Assembly (NCBI RefSeq): GCF_018130545.1
Contig: NZ_JAFCKF010000002.1
Coordinates: forward strand, 620,001 to 684,000
DNA from: Bradyrhizobium tropiciagri
Lineage (GTDB): Bacteria; Pseudomonadota; Alphaproteobacteria; Rhizobiales; Xanthobacteraceae
Length of the DNA stretch: 64,000 nucleotides
Direction: 5' to 3'
The translations under genes were made by a program, and so were the position numbers. Shown here piece by piece: positions 56,430 to 64,000 of the stretch. The first letter of the stretch is position 1. Each line of letters begins with the position of its first letter. The notes under the pieces were generated by a model. That model did not search any database and had not been told where the DNA came from. It was given only the letters and a program-made list of their open reading frames with translations.

Positions 56430-57289
56430 CTGCCGAACTCTTCCGTGCGCGCGGCCCGCCACAACGTCCAGAGCGTGCGCAGGCGTGAGACCGGCTGCGG
56501 CAGGAACGGATCGCTGTCAGGCCTCCGCGTCCGGTTCAGTTCGCGCCTGACACAGGCAAGCGGCAGGAAGATCGGCCGCACGCCCGACGGTACATCGGCA
56601 AGCAGCCCCAATGCGGTCTTGAGATGGCTCTGAGCCTCGTTCGCGAGTTGATCGATCGCAGCGCGAATGCCCGGCGTCGGCTTGCCGGCAAACACCTCCT
56701 CCTTGCTGCTGCCGTGCTGCTGCAGCAGCTCCAGTGGCAGAAACAGCTGCTGCCGCGACGCGTCGCGGCCCAGCGAGGCGATCACCTGGGCCATGCCCTG
56801 GGCGAGGCCTGCATGACGGGCCACGTGATCGATCGCCTCGGACGGTCGGGCAAACACGCGGGTGGCCTGCGAGAACAGCGCAGATGCCGTGGCGTCGAGA
56901 TAGCCCTCGAGGGCGGCCAATGACGGCATCGGGTCGTTATAGAGATCGAACTGGTGCTCCTCGACCAGCTCTGAGAATGGCGAGACAGGCAGGCGATGGG
57001 TGCGGATTGCCAGCAGCAATTCTGCGGCAACGGGATTGCCCTCGACGCCGCCATGCCCGGCGCCGGCCAGCATGTCGGTCCACCATTGCAGCCGCATCTC
57101 GCCGGGCAGCGGCTGGCTGACCTGCTCGTGCACGCGCGAGACCTCGATGTTGAAGGCGTAGAGCGCGAGCAGCGCGCGGCGTTCCGGCCCGGGCAGGAAC
57201 AGGGTCGACGCATAGCGGACGAAATCGTGGGTCCGCACCAGATCGGCGCAGAACGCCGCGCCGTCCTTCGGCGCTTCCGTCGCGCTCAT
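56426..57289 (-). CDS. squalene/phytoene-synthase-fold protein, NDUFAF6-like
   Basis: 287 residues of the squalene/phytoene synthase fold, but the Asp-rich D-x-x-x-D motif is missing: the first helix reads ALYAFNIEVSRVHEQVSQPL, like the human complex I assembly factor NDUFAF6 (RAFNVELAQVKDSVSE) rather than an active prenyl synthase. The second motif is also degenerate (AQGMAQVIASLGRDASRQQL). It probably helps assemble NADH dehydrogenase. Its start overlaps the NDUFAF3-like gene by four bases, at the end of the yajC-secDF series. Confidence 0.85.
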   Translation of the reverse strand: MSATEAPKDGAAFCADLVRTHDFVRYASTLFLPGPERRALLALYAFNIEVSRVHEQVSQPLPGEMRLQWWTDMLAGAGHGGVEGNPVAAELLLAIRTHRLPVSPFSELVEEHQFDLYNDPMPSLAALEGYLDATASALFSQATRVFARPSEAIDHVARHAGLAQGMAQVIASLGRDASRQQLFLPLELLQQHGSSKEEVFAGKPTPGIRAAIDQLANEAQSHLKTALGLLADVPSGVRPIFLPLACVRRELNRTRRPDSDPFLPQPVSRLRTLWTLWRAARTEEFGS

Positions 57290-57669
57290 GGCACCGCGAT
57301 CAGCGCCGCCGCAACGCGCCGCCGCTCGCCCAGCATGATGTTGTAGGTGCGGATCGCGGGACCGGTCTGCATCGCATCGAGCACCACCCGCACCGCGCGC
57401 AGCGCCTCGCGCAGGCCCTTTGGCGGCACCCAGACGTCAGTGCCCGTGCCGACGATCAGCGTGTCGATCGCATTGGCGGATGCGAACACCTTCTGCAGCG
57501 AATATTCGTCGATCTCCTGCGGGCGGGTGACCGGCCAGGCCCAGATCGAGTCGGGCAGGCACAGCAGCGAGCCGCGATGCGACATATCGGCAAACGCGAA
57601 TCCGCCCTTGCCGTAAGCCTCGATCGGCGCCGACCTCGGAAGATGGGGAGCGTCCGAGGGGTTGCTCAT
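57286..57669 (-). CDS. Mth938-fold protein, NDUFAF3-like
   Basis: 127 residues. The Mth938/DUF498 fold is recognisable from IEAYGKGGFAFADMSHRGSL, LIVGTGTDVWVPPKGLREAL and DAMQTGPAIRTYNIMLGERR, then VAAALIAV. Human NDUFAF3 has the same T-G-x-x-x-R-T-Y-N signature. It lies five bases after secF and overlaps the NDUFAF6-like gene by four. The pair very probably works in respiratory complex I assembly. Confidence 0.88.
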   Translation of the reverse strand: MSNPSDAPHLPRSAPIEAYGKGGFAFADMSHRGSLLCLPDSIWAWPVTRPQEIDEYSLQKVFASANAIDTLIVGTGTDVWVPPKGLREALRAVRVVLDAMQTGPAIRTYNIMLGERRRVAAALIAVP

Positions 57670-57674
57670 GCCGG

Positions 57675-58703
57675 CTACTTCTTGGCTGCCGCCGCGTCCG
57701 GCTTCTTGGCCGGCGCGTCCTGCACCTCGCCCCGCGTGGTGTGAACCCCGAGATAGATCAGGATCGGCGCCGCGATGAAGATCGAGGTATAGGTACCGAC
57801 CAGCACCACGCCGAACATCATGACTGCGGTGAAGCTGTGGATCGCCTGGCCGCCGAACAGCAGCAGCGCGAGCAGCGCCAAGGTCACCGTGACGTGGGTG
57901 ATGATCGAGCGCGACAGCGTCGAGTTGATCGACTCGTTCAAGAGCTGCGGCATCGGCATCTTCTTGTAGCGCCGCAACATCTCGCGGATACGGTCGTAGA
58001 TGACGACGGTGTCGTTGAGCGAATAGCCGAGAATGGTCAGCAGCGCCGCGATACTGGTGAGGTCGAAATCGACCTGGGTGATCGACATGAAGCCGATCGT
58101 CAGCACGATGTCGTGGACGTTGGCGATCATGGCGCCGAGCGCGAACTGCCACTCGAACCGGAACCAGAGATAGATCAGGATGCCGACGATCGCGAACATC
58201 AGGCCGAGCATGCCGTAGGCCAGCAATTCGCCGGAGACGCGCGGTCCGACCACCTCGACGCGGCGGTAGTCGACGCTGTCGCCGAGCGCGCCGCGGACCT
58301 TGCCCACTGCGTCCTGCTGGGCCTGGTCGCCGCCCGGCTGTTCGGCGACACGGATCAGGACTTCAGCCGGACCTCCGAACTGCTGCAACTGAACTTCGCC
58401 GAGGCCGAGACCGTTCAAGGTCGAGCGCATCGCGGCGATGTCGGCGGTGCCGGACTTGGCTCGTACCTCGAGCAGCGTGCCGCCCTTGAAGTCGATGCCG
58501 AAATTCAGGCCATGGGTGAAGAACAGCGTGATCGCGAGAATCGAGAGCAGTGCCGAGATCGGGAAGCTGATGCGGCGGAAGCGCGTGAAATCGAAATGCG
58601 TATTGTCGGGCACGATGCGCAGCGACGGCAGCAGGCCGAGCGCCGCGACGACGGTGAGCACGGCGATCAGGATGCCAAGGCCAATGAGAACAGTATGAGT
58701 CAC
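57675..58703 (-). CDS. secF: protein translocase subunit SecF
   Basis: 342 residues. SecF works with SecD and YajC on SecYEG, using the proton gradient to drive late export. The core is standard: an N-terminal span, the periplasmic P4 head (GLNFGIDFKGGTLLEV), and five further spans with GYSLNDTVVIYDRIRE and the glycine-rich LLLFGGQAIHSFT. An extra span at residues 5-25 precedes the usual SecF start, perhaps an uncleaved extension. Ten bases separate it from secD and five from the next gene. Confidence 0.95.
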   Translation of the reverse strand: MTHTVLIGLGILIAVLTVVAALGLLPSLRIVPDNTHFDFTRFRRISFPISALLSILAITLFFTHGLNFGIDFKGGTLLEVRAKSGTADIAAMRSTLNGLGLGEVQLQQFGGPAEVLIRVAEQPGGDQAQQDAVGKVRGALGDSVDYRRVEVVGPRVSGELLAYGMLGLMFAIVGILIYLWFRFEWQFALGAMIANVHDIVLTIGFMSITQVDFDLTSIAALLTILGYSLNDTVVIYDRIREMLRRYKKMPMPQLLNESINSTLSRSIITHVTVTLALLALLLFGGQAIHSFTAVMMFGVVLVGTYTSIFIAAPILIYLGVHTTRGEVQDAPAKKPDAAAAKK

Positions 58704-58713
58704 AACAGGCCTC

Positions 58714-60309
58714 TCAGATCGGCACGGTTTGCGGCCGCTTCCACCGCACCCACGCCGCGACGATCAGACGCGTCAGGGTAAAGGCGGTGAACACCGTGGT
58801 GATGATGCCGATGCCGAGCGTCACGGCAAAGCCGCGGACCGGTCCAGTGCCGATGTAGAACAGCACGGCAGCGGCGATGAAGGTGGTGATGTTGGAGTCG
58901 AGAATGGTCGCCAGCGCCCGCTTGAACCCGGCGTCGATCGCCGAGATCGCGTTGCGGCCGCCGCGCAATTCCTCGCGGATGCGCTCGTAGATCAGCACGT
59001 TGGAGTCGACCGCGATGCCGACGGTCAGCACGATGCCGGCGATGCCGGGCAAGGTCAGCGTGGCGTTGAGCAGCGACAGCAGCCCGAAGATCATGGCGAC
59101 GTTGATGGCCACGGCGATGTTGGCGAACACGCCGAACAGCCGGTAGGTGAGCAGCATGAACACGATCACCAGGATCGAGCCGACATAGGCCGCGAGCTCG
59201 CCCTTCTCGATCGAGTCCTGACCGAGGCCGGGACCGACGGTGCGCTCCTCGACCACGGTCAGCGGCGCCGGCAGCGCGCCGGCCCGCATCAGGATCGCCA
59301 GATCATTGGCCGACTGCACGGTGAAGCTGCCGGAGATCTGCCCCTGTCCGCCGGTGATCGGCTCGCGGATCACCGGCGCCGAGATCACCTTGTTGTCGAG
59401 CACGATCGCAAACGGCTGGCCGACATTGTCGGCGGTCGCCTGCGCGAATTTGCGCGCTCCTGACGTGTTGAACTTGAAGCTGACGATCGCCTCGCCGGTG
59501 CGCTGGTCAAAGCCGGGCTGGGCGTCGGAAAGCTCGCCACCGGACACCAGCACCTGCTTCTTCACGATGTAGGGAACCGGCGGCGGCGATGCGCTCATGA
59601 GCCGCTCGGAGTCCGGGGGCACCGTGCCCTGGTCGGCGGGCACCGAGGTGTCGACCATCCGGAATTCCATCTTCGCGGTCTTGCCGAGCAGCTCCTTCAG
59701 ATGGGTCGGGTCCTGCAGGCCCGGCACCTGCACCAGGATGCGGTCGGTGCCCTGGCGCTGGATCACCGGCTCGACGGTGCCGAGCTCGTTGACGCGACGC
59801 TCAACGATCTGGATCGACTGTTCGATGGTCTTGCGCATCCGCTCGATCATCGCGGGCTGCGACAAGGTCAGGCGGATCAAGCCGCCGCCCGCATCGCTCA
59901 CGTCGAGATCGCGCTGGCCGCTGGAGCCGAGCAAGCCGCCGATCGGCTGTGCAACCTCGCGAAGCTTGGTCAGCGCCGCCGGAACATCGGTTTCCTTCGA
60001 GATCTTGACCTCGACGGCATCGTTGCGGATCTGCACGCCGCCACTGAACAGGATCTTGGCGTCACGAAGCGCCTTGCGGGTATCGTCCCGAACCTGCTCG
60101 AGTTTTTCTTTCTTCACGTAGTTGGCGTCGACCTCGAGCAGCAGATACGAGCCGCCCTGCAAATCGAGGCCGAGGACGAGACGCCGCTGCGCCCAGGCCG
60201 GCCAGGTCTTGACCTGCGCTTCGGGGAAGAAATTGGGCACGGCGCACAGGCAGACCACCAGCGCTGTCAGGATAATCCCCAGCGCTCGCCACCGCGTGAA
60301 ATACAACAT
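58714..60309 (-). CDS. secD: protein translocase subunit SecD
   Basis: 531 residues. Landmarks: LVLGLDLQGGSYLLLEV after the first span; the periplasmic head with QSIQIVERRVNELGTVEPVI, QRQGTDRILVQVPGLQD; the second half with AAYVGSILVIVFMLLTYRLF and GIAGIVLTVGIAVDSNVLIY, then ERIREELRGG. It forms the SecDF export motor at the inner membrane. It follows yajC by 40 bases and precedes secF by ten. Confidence 0.96.
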   Translation of the reverse strand: MLYFTRWRALGIILTALVVCLCAVPNFFPEAQVKTWPAWAQRRLVLGLDLQGGSYLLLEVDANYVKKEKLEQVRDDTRKALRDAKILFSGGVQIRNDAVEVKISKETDVPAALTKLREVAQPIGGLLGSSGQRDLDVSDAGGGLIRLTLSQPAMIERMRKTIEQSIQIVERRVNELGTVEPVIQRQGTDRILVQVPGLQDPTHLKELLGKTAKMEFRMVDTSVPADQGTVPPDSERLMSASPPPVPYIVKKQVLVSGGELSDAQPGFDQRTGEAIVSFKFNTSGARKFAQATADNVGQPFAIVLDNKVISAPVIREPITGGQGQISGSFTVQSANDLAILMRAGALPAPLTVVEERTVGPGLGQDSIEKGELAAYVGSILVIVFMLLTYRLFGVFANIAVAINVAMIFGLLSLLNATLTLPGIAGIVLTVGIAVDSNVLIYERIREELRGGRNAISAIDAGFKRALATILDSNITTFIAAAVLFYIGTGPVRGFAVTLGIGIITTVFTAFTLTRLIVAAWVRWKRPQTVPI

Positions 60310-60349
60310 CGAATTGACCTGTCAGATTCGGCAAAAGGCTCCGCGGCAA

Positions 60350-60706
60350 TCAGCTCGCGGACGCCTCATCCTTGGCGTCGCCCTTGGCCGGCTCACCCTT
60401 GGTCCGCACGCCCGAAATCATCTGGCGCATCTGCCGCACGCGAACGCCGTCCGAAATCTCGAACTCGATCTGGTCGTCGTCGACCACCTTGGTCACCTTG
60501 CCGACGAGGCCGCCCGAGGTCACCACGGTGTCGCCGCGGCGGATGTTCTTCACGAGGTCCGCGTGGTCGCGCACCTTCTTCTGCTGCGGGCGCAGAATCA
60601 GGAAGTACATGATGACGAAGATCAGCGCGAATGGCAGCAGCGACATCAACATGCTGTTGGTGTCACCACTTGCTCCAGCTTGAGCAAACGCAGGAGTAAT
60701 CAGCAT
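60350..60706 (-). CDS. yajC: Sec accessory subunit YajC
   Basis: 118 residues. One membrane span (LMSLLPFALIFVIMYFLIL) then RPQQKKVRDHADLVKNIRRG and DTVVTSGGLVGKVTKV, the YajC signature. The charged tail (GEPAKGDAKDEASAS) is disordered. First gene of the series yajC-secD-secF-NDUFAF3-like-NDUFAF6-like. Confidence 0.95.
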   Translation of the reverse strand: MLITPAFAQAGASGDTNSMLMSLLPFALIFVIMYFLILRPQQKKVRDHADLVKNIRRGDTVVTSGGLVGKVTKVVDDDQIEFEISDGVRVRQMRQMISGVRTKGEPAKGDAKDEASAS

Positions 60707-60897
60707 TCGGACGATCCTCGGATAAGACGGGAAAGGACCGGCAGCGCCCTCGACCTTCGAGGCGGTATGGCGGTCCGGACAAATTCGCGCGGACTATAGC
60801 GGCCGCGGTCCCAATTGCAACGTTAACGGGCCTTCATTTAGGGCGCTTGCGGGACCGCCGCCAGCCCGATAAGGCTGCGCCGTCAGGAACTGGACAA

Positions 60898-61881
60898 ATG
60901 CCGAAAAAAGCCAAAAAAACCACCAGTAAAACAACCCGCAAATCCGCCCCCAAAGCGGCCGCCAAGCGCGCCGCAATCACCGCGACAAAACGCCCGGAAG
61001 CGCCGCTCGACGGCGCGACCGCCGAGCGGATCGCGAACGCCCTGGAGACCATTGCCAGCCACCTCGCGGCCGCCTCCCCGGCGCCCGATCCGGCCGAGTC
61101 GTTTGGCGCCGCGGACGCCTTTGTCTGGCATCCAGACGGCCGCCTGGCCCCGGTGCCGCGCGTCAGCCGCGTCGAGATCGGCCTGCTCAAGGGCGTCGAC
61201 CGGATGCGCGACATCCTGATGGAGAATACCGAGCGCTTCGCCGATGGGCTGCCCGCCAACAATGCGCTGCTGTGGGGCGCCCGCGGCATGGGCAAGTCGT
61301 CGCTGGTCAAGGCCACCCATGCCAGCATCAATGTCGACCGCAAGCCGGCCGACCGGCTCAAGCTGATCGAGATCCACCGCGAGGACATCGAGAGCCTGCC
61401 CGGCCTGATGGAGCTGCTGCGCAACTCAACGTTTCGCTTCATCGTGTTCTGCGACGACCTCTCCTTCGACGGCAACGATGCTTCGTACAAGTCGCTGAAG
61501 GCCGTGCTGGAAGGCGGTATCGAGGGACGCCCTGACAACGTCATCCTCTATGCGACCTCGAACCGGCGGCATCTCTTGGCGCGCGAGATGATCGAGAACG
61601 AGCGCTCGACCGCAATCAATCCGGGCGAAGCCGTCGAGGAGAAGGTGTCGCTGTCGGATCGCTTCGGCCTCTGGCTCGGCTTCCACCGCTGCAGCCAGGA
61701 CGAGTACCTCGCGATGGTGAAGGGCTATTGCGACCATTACGGCATCAAGATCGCCGAGGACGAACTCGAGCGCGAGGCGCTCGAATGGTCGACCACCCGC
61801 GGATCGCGCTCGGGTCGCGTCGCCTGGCAGTACACTCAGGAACTCGCCGGCCGGCTCGGCGTGCGGCTGAGCAGCAAGTAG
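60898..61881 (+). CDS. DUF815-type AAA ATPase
   Basis: 327 residues from the ATG at 60898. The first 40 are Lys/Ala/Thr rich and probably disordered. The P-loop is WGARGMGKSSLVKA (about residue 131), Walker B IVFCDDLSFDGND, and the sensor region YATSNRRHLLAREM. DUF815 ATPases are AAA+ relatives of DnaC/IstB-like proteins of unknown function, frequent in alphaproteobacteria and often beside secDF/yajC, as here (divergent). Confidence 0.9.
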   Translation: MPKKAKKTTSKTTRKSAPKAAAKRAAITATKRPEAPLDGATAERIANALETIASHLAAASPAPDPAESFGAADAFVWHPDGRLAPVPRVSRVEIGLLKGVDRMRDILMENTERFADGLPANNALLWGARGMGKSSLVKATHASINVDRKPADRLKLIEIHREDIESLPGLMELLRNSTFRFIVFCDDLSFDGNDASYKSLKAVLEGGIEGRPDNVILYATSNRRHLLAREMIENERSTAINPGEAVEEKVSLSDRFGLWLGFHRCSQDEYLAMVKGYCDHYGIKIAEDELEREALEWSTTRGSRSGRVAWQYTQELAGRLGVRLSSK

Positions 61882-61951
61882 CCCCGATTGCGCTTCGCGC
61901 ATTCCCGCAGATGGCCTTCTGAATCCGGCGCGGCATGAGTACACTCTATTC

Positions 61952-62425
61952 ATGCCGGCCGACCCAAGCCCGACTGCGAGACAATGTGGCGAGTGCACCG
62001 CCTGCTGCGATGGCTGGCTGAAAATCCGGATTCGCGATCACGACGTCCATCCGGGGCAGCCGTGCCCATTCAGCCGCGCGGGCCAATGCTCGATCTACAA
62101 CGAGCGCCCGGTCGATCCATGCCGGAATTTTGTCTGTGGCTGGCTTGCGCCGACAAGCCCGCTGCCTGACTGGATGCGTCCGGACCAATCCAATCTCATC
62201 TTTCTCCCCGCGAGCTTCACCTGGCGTACGCTTCCGGTGGATGTCGCTGTCGCCGTCGGGGCGCGCCCGAAAGCAAAGGCCCGCGCGTGGATCGAGGCCT
62301 TCAGTCGCGACACGCGACGCCCGCTCCTGCTTCAATCGGACGGAGAATGGCACGCGCACGGACCGCCGGCATTCCTGCACGACATGGTCGCGCGTCTCGC
62401 GCAAGATGGCGATCCGTTGAGGTAG
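61952..62425 (+). CDS. YkgJ-like cysteine-cluster protein
   Basis: 157 residues. The N-terminal half carries eight Cys in the order QCGECTACCDGWLK, PCPFSRAGQCSIYNERP, DPCRNFVCGWL, the YkgJ/UPF0153-like cluster thought to bind zinc or an iron-sulfur cluster. The rest (RKPxKARAWIEAF-like region and SDGEWHAHGPPAFL) is alpha-beta. Function unknown, but the cluster implies a metal site. Confidence 0.82.
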   Translation: MPADPSPTARQCGECTACCDGWLKIRIRDHDVHPGQPCPFSRAGQCSIYNERPVDPCRNFVCGWLAPTSPLPDWMRPDQSNLIFLPASFTWRTLPVDVAVAVGARPKAKARAWIEAFSRDTRRPLLLQSDGEWHAHGPPAFLHDMVARLAQDGDPLR

Positions 62426-62787
62426 TATAAAACCTCCATTGGGTTAACCGACGCTTTGCGACAGTCCCTTGATGGCATCCAATATGCCAAATCACACTAT
62501 CCATGCCGCAGAGCAGCAAAGATATGTCAGTAGTCACACCCTATTTCTGCATTTGACTTATTGTAATTATTTCAATGTATTAGCCATTGCTTCCGGTCTA
62601 TTCCGATGTCGACATGCGACATTTTGATGCAGTGCAATAGTATTATTGTACCATTCTTGTCACAGAGAGACTTTCTTGGACGCAGCTCACCGCGCACATG
62701 TGGTATTTGGTGTGTGGTATACATTACCGTTCCTCCACTTTGCGGCGCCCGGCACCCTGCCGCGGCGATTGGCAAGGGGGGAAACAG
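62426..62787. other. AT-rich upstream region of the porin gene
   Basis: 362 bases without a gene, clearly more AT-rich than the rest of the window (for example TTGACTTATTGTAATTATTT near 62552). It probably holds the promoter and a long mRNA leader; no known riboswitch or repeat is seen. Confidence 0.5.
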
Positions 62788-64000
62788 ATGAAAAAGGCAC
62801 TTCTCGCTGGAACGGCATACACCGCGATCTGCCTCGCGCTCGGGCAACAGCCGGTGCGAGCCGCAACACTCGATGACGTCATGGCGCGTCTGGACGCGCT
62901 CGAGCGAAACAACACGAAACTCGCCAAGGAGAACGCTCAACTCAGGGATCGCGTGAATCACATCACGAGCAACCCGGCTCCGGCCGCGACGCCCAAGGGC
63001 AACCCGGTGCAACATGCGGCCGTTGCGCCCTCCCCGACACCACCAGCTCCCGAACATGCCGTCGTCAGCGTTGGTGGCGCGCCGATCTACAGCAAGGCGC
63101 CGGGCGGCAATGCTTTCGTCGACAACACCACCGTCACCCTTTACGGGCACGTGGATCTGTCGGGCGACTTCTTCAATGCCGGCGTGTTTGATCAGGGCAA
63201 CAAGTTCGGCGTGTCCAGCAACCTCACCTATTTCGGCGTGCGTGCGCGTCACAACCTCGAGCCATATGGCTTCGCCGGATGGGCCGCCGTCGCCCAATTC
63301 GAATCGCTGGTCGAAGTCGCGGCAACGCCAACCGAACGCGCCGCGTTCGGCACCCGCGACAGCTTCATCGGAATGGAAACGCCGTGGGGCGCCATCAAGG
63401 CCGGCAAATCGGATACGCCGTACAAGAAATCGACCGCGAAGTTCGATCCGTTCTCGGCGACGCTCGGCGACTACAATTCGATCATGGGTAACACCGGCGG
63501 CGACCTGCGCGCCGAGTTCGATTGGCGTGCGGCGCATGCGGTCTGGTACGAATCGCCGATCTGGAACGGCTTCCAGGCAACCTTGATGGCCTCGCCGGGA
63601 CAGAACACGGCGAAGGACAACAGCGACTTCGCGCTCGGCGACTTCAATTGTCCCGGCACTTCCGCGCGCGGCAGCGGCAGCGGCTTCCCGCTGACATCGG
63701 CACCAGAAGGCTGCACCGACGGCTCCTACGGCAATCTCTACAGCGCGTCATTGACCTACAACCACGGTCCATTCACGGCGGTCGCAGCCTACGAGATGCA
63801 CGAAGGCACCAACCGCACCAGCGACGAAGGGGTGACACCGCTGAGCAATGGCGGCGTGTTGATCGTGCCACCGGGCGCCGTCGGCATCGCCAACGAATGG
63901 GCTGCGAAGCTCGGCGCCGGCTATGGCTTCAATGACGGCATCGGCAAGCTGCAGCTCTACGGCATCTACGAGATCATGCGGCGCGAGAACACCGTTGCCG
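62788..64000 (+). CDS. porin, cut by the window edge
   Basis: 404 complete codons are visible and the frame is still open at 64000. The ATG at 62788 follows GGGGGGAA. Signal peptide 1-25 (TAYTAICLALGQQPVRAA). A coiled-coil stretch follows (LDDVMARLDALERNNTKLAK then ENAQLRDRV), the trimer stalk seen in some rhizobial porins, and then the Gram-negative porin barrel: VTLYGHVDLSGDFFNAG, GVSSNLTYFGVRARHNLEPY, SFIGMETPWGAIKAGKSDTP. It lets small solutes through the outer membrane. The C-terminus is missing here. Confidence 0.9.
   Translation, partial: MKKALLAGTAYTAICLALGQQPVRAATLDDVMARLDALERNNTKLAKENAQLRDRVNHITSNPAPAATPKGNPVQHAAVAPSPTPPAPEHAVVSVGGAPIYSKAPGGNAFVDNTTVTLYGHVDLSGDFFNAGVFDQGNKFGVSSNLTYFGVRARHNLEPYGFAGWAAVAQFESLVEVAATPTERAAFGTRDSFIGMETPWGAIKAGKSDTPYKKSTAKFDPFSATLGDYNSIMGNTGGDLRAEFDWRAAHAVWYESPIWNGFQATLMASPGQNTAKDNSDFALGDFNCPGTSARGSGSGFPLTSAPEGCTDGSYGNLYSASLTYNHGPFTAVAAYEMHEGTNRTSDEGVTPLSNGGVLIVPPGAVGIANEWAAKLGAGYGFNDGIGKLQLYGIYEIMRRENTVA

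Noticed and set aside
62572-63537. Long minus-strand frame of 321 codons
   Set aside because: It is the shadow of the porin gene; composition is Arg/His rich without family resemblance.

Overview
The window looks like core chromosome of a Bradyrhizobium-type alphaproteobacterium (Nitrobacteraceae). The evidence is the high GC content, many short exported or membrane proteins typical of that group (DUF3551, DUF1127, DUF1488, Omp25/31-like barrels), GTTC-N7-GTTC LexA boxes, and the clusters ssb/gyrA/coaD/ppi/queA/tgt and yajC-secD-secF. I see no rRNA, tRNA, CRISPR array, insertion sequence, integrase or prophage. Genes lie on both strands in short operons separated by terminators and by the dispersed palindromic repeats common in these genomes.

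Layout. 1-8.4 kb: mostly small proteins of unknown function (several exported), a BLUF blue-light sensor and 3-hydroxybutyryl-CoA dehydrogenase; 564-1468 is gene-poor. 8.5-14.6 kb: a CNNM/CorC-type membrane protein, a formyltransferase homologue lacking the usual catalytic Asn, two overlapping exported-protein genes, a RidA-like protein, an EamA exporter, a solitary BrnA-like antitoxin and cysteine synthase. 15-24 kb: tgt, a patatin lipoprotein, a TetR regulator and a PepSY protein flanked by two matching operator-like palindromes; asd behind a predicted Thr/Lys-rich leader peptide and terminator; queA, two cyclophilins, coaD. 24-38 kb: kup, gyrA, ssb, two outer-membrane barrels, uvrA; ssb and uvrA each have a perfect LexA box. 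37.5-53 kb: accessory metabolism and unknowns (VOC, PRC-barrel, beta-propeller/SRPBCC pair, AAA ATPase, acyl-CoA-ligase/PPC pair, TPR, Tat-type FAH-fold protein, lytic transglycosylase, AraC regulator). 53-64 kb: DUF1127, trmFO with a kinase/ANL fusion, the yajC-secD-secF operon continuing into homologues of the mitochondrial complex I assembly factors NDUFAF3 and NDUFAF6, a DUF815 ATPase, a Cys-cluster protein and a porin cut by the right edge.

How the genes work together. tgt and queA act in tRNA queuosine synthesis and trmFO in tRNA T54 methylation. ssb, uvrA and gyrA serve DNA maintenance, the first two probably under LexA. secD, secF and yajC form the Sec accessory complex. The strongest candidate for an undescribed system is the asd leader at 19441-19700: a promoter that would start transcription at or within a few bases of the AUG of a 23-codon peptide with six Thr and three Lys codons, followed by alternative hairpins and an intrinsic terminator before aspartate-semialdehyde dehydrogenase. 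Next are the TetR/patatin/PepSY operator pair and the kinase fused to an adenylate-ligase C-terminal domain beside trmFO.
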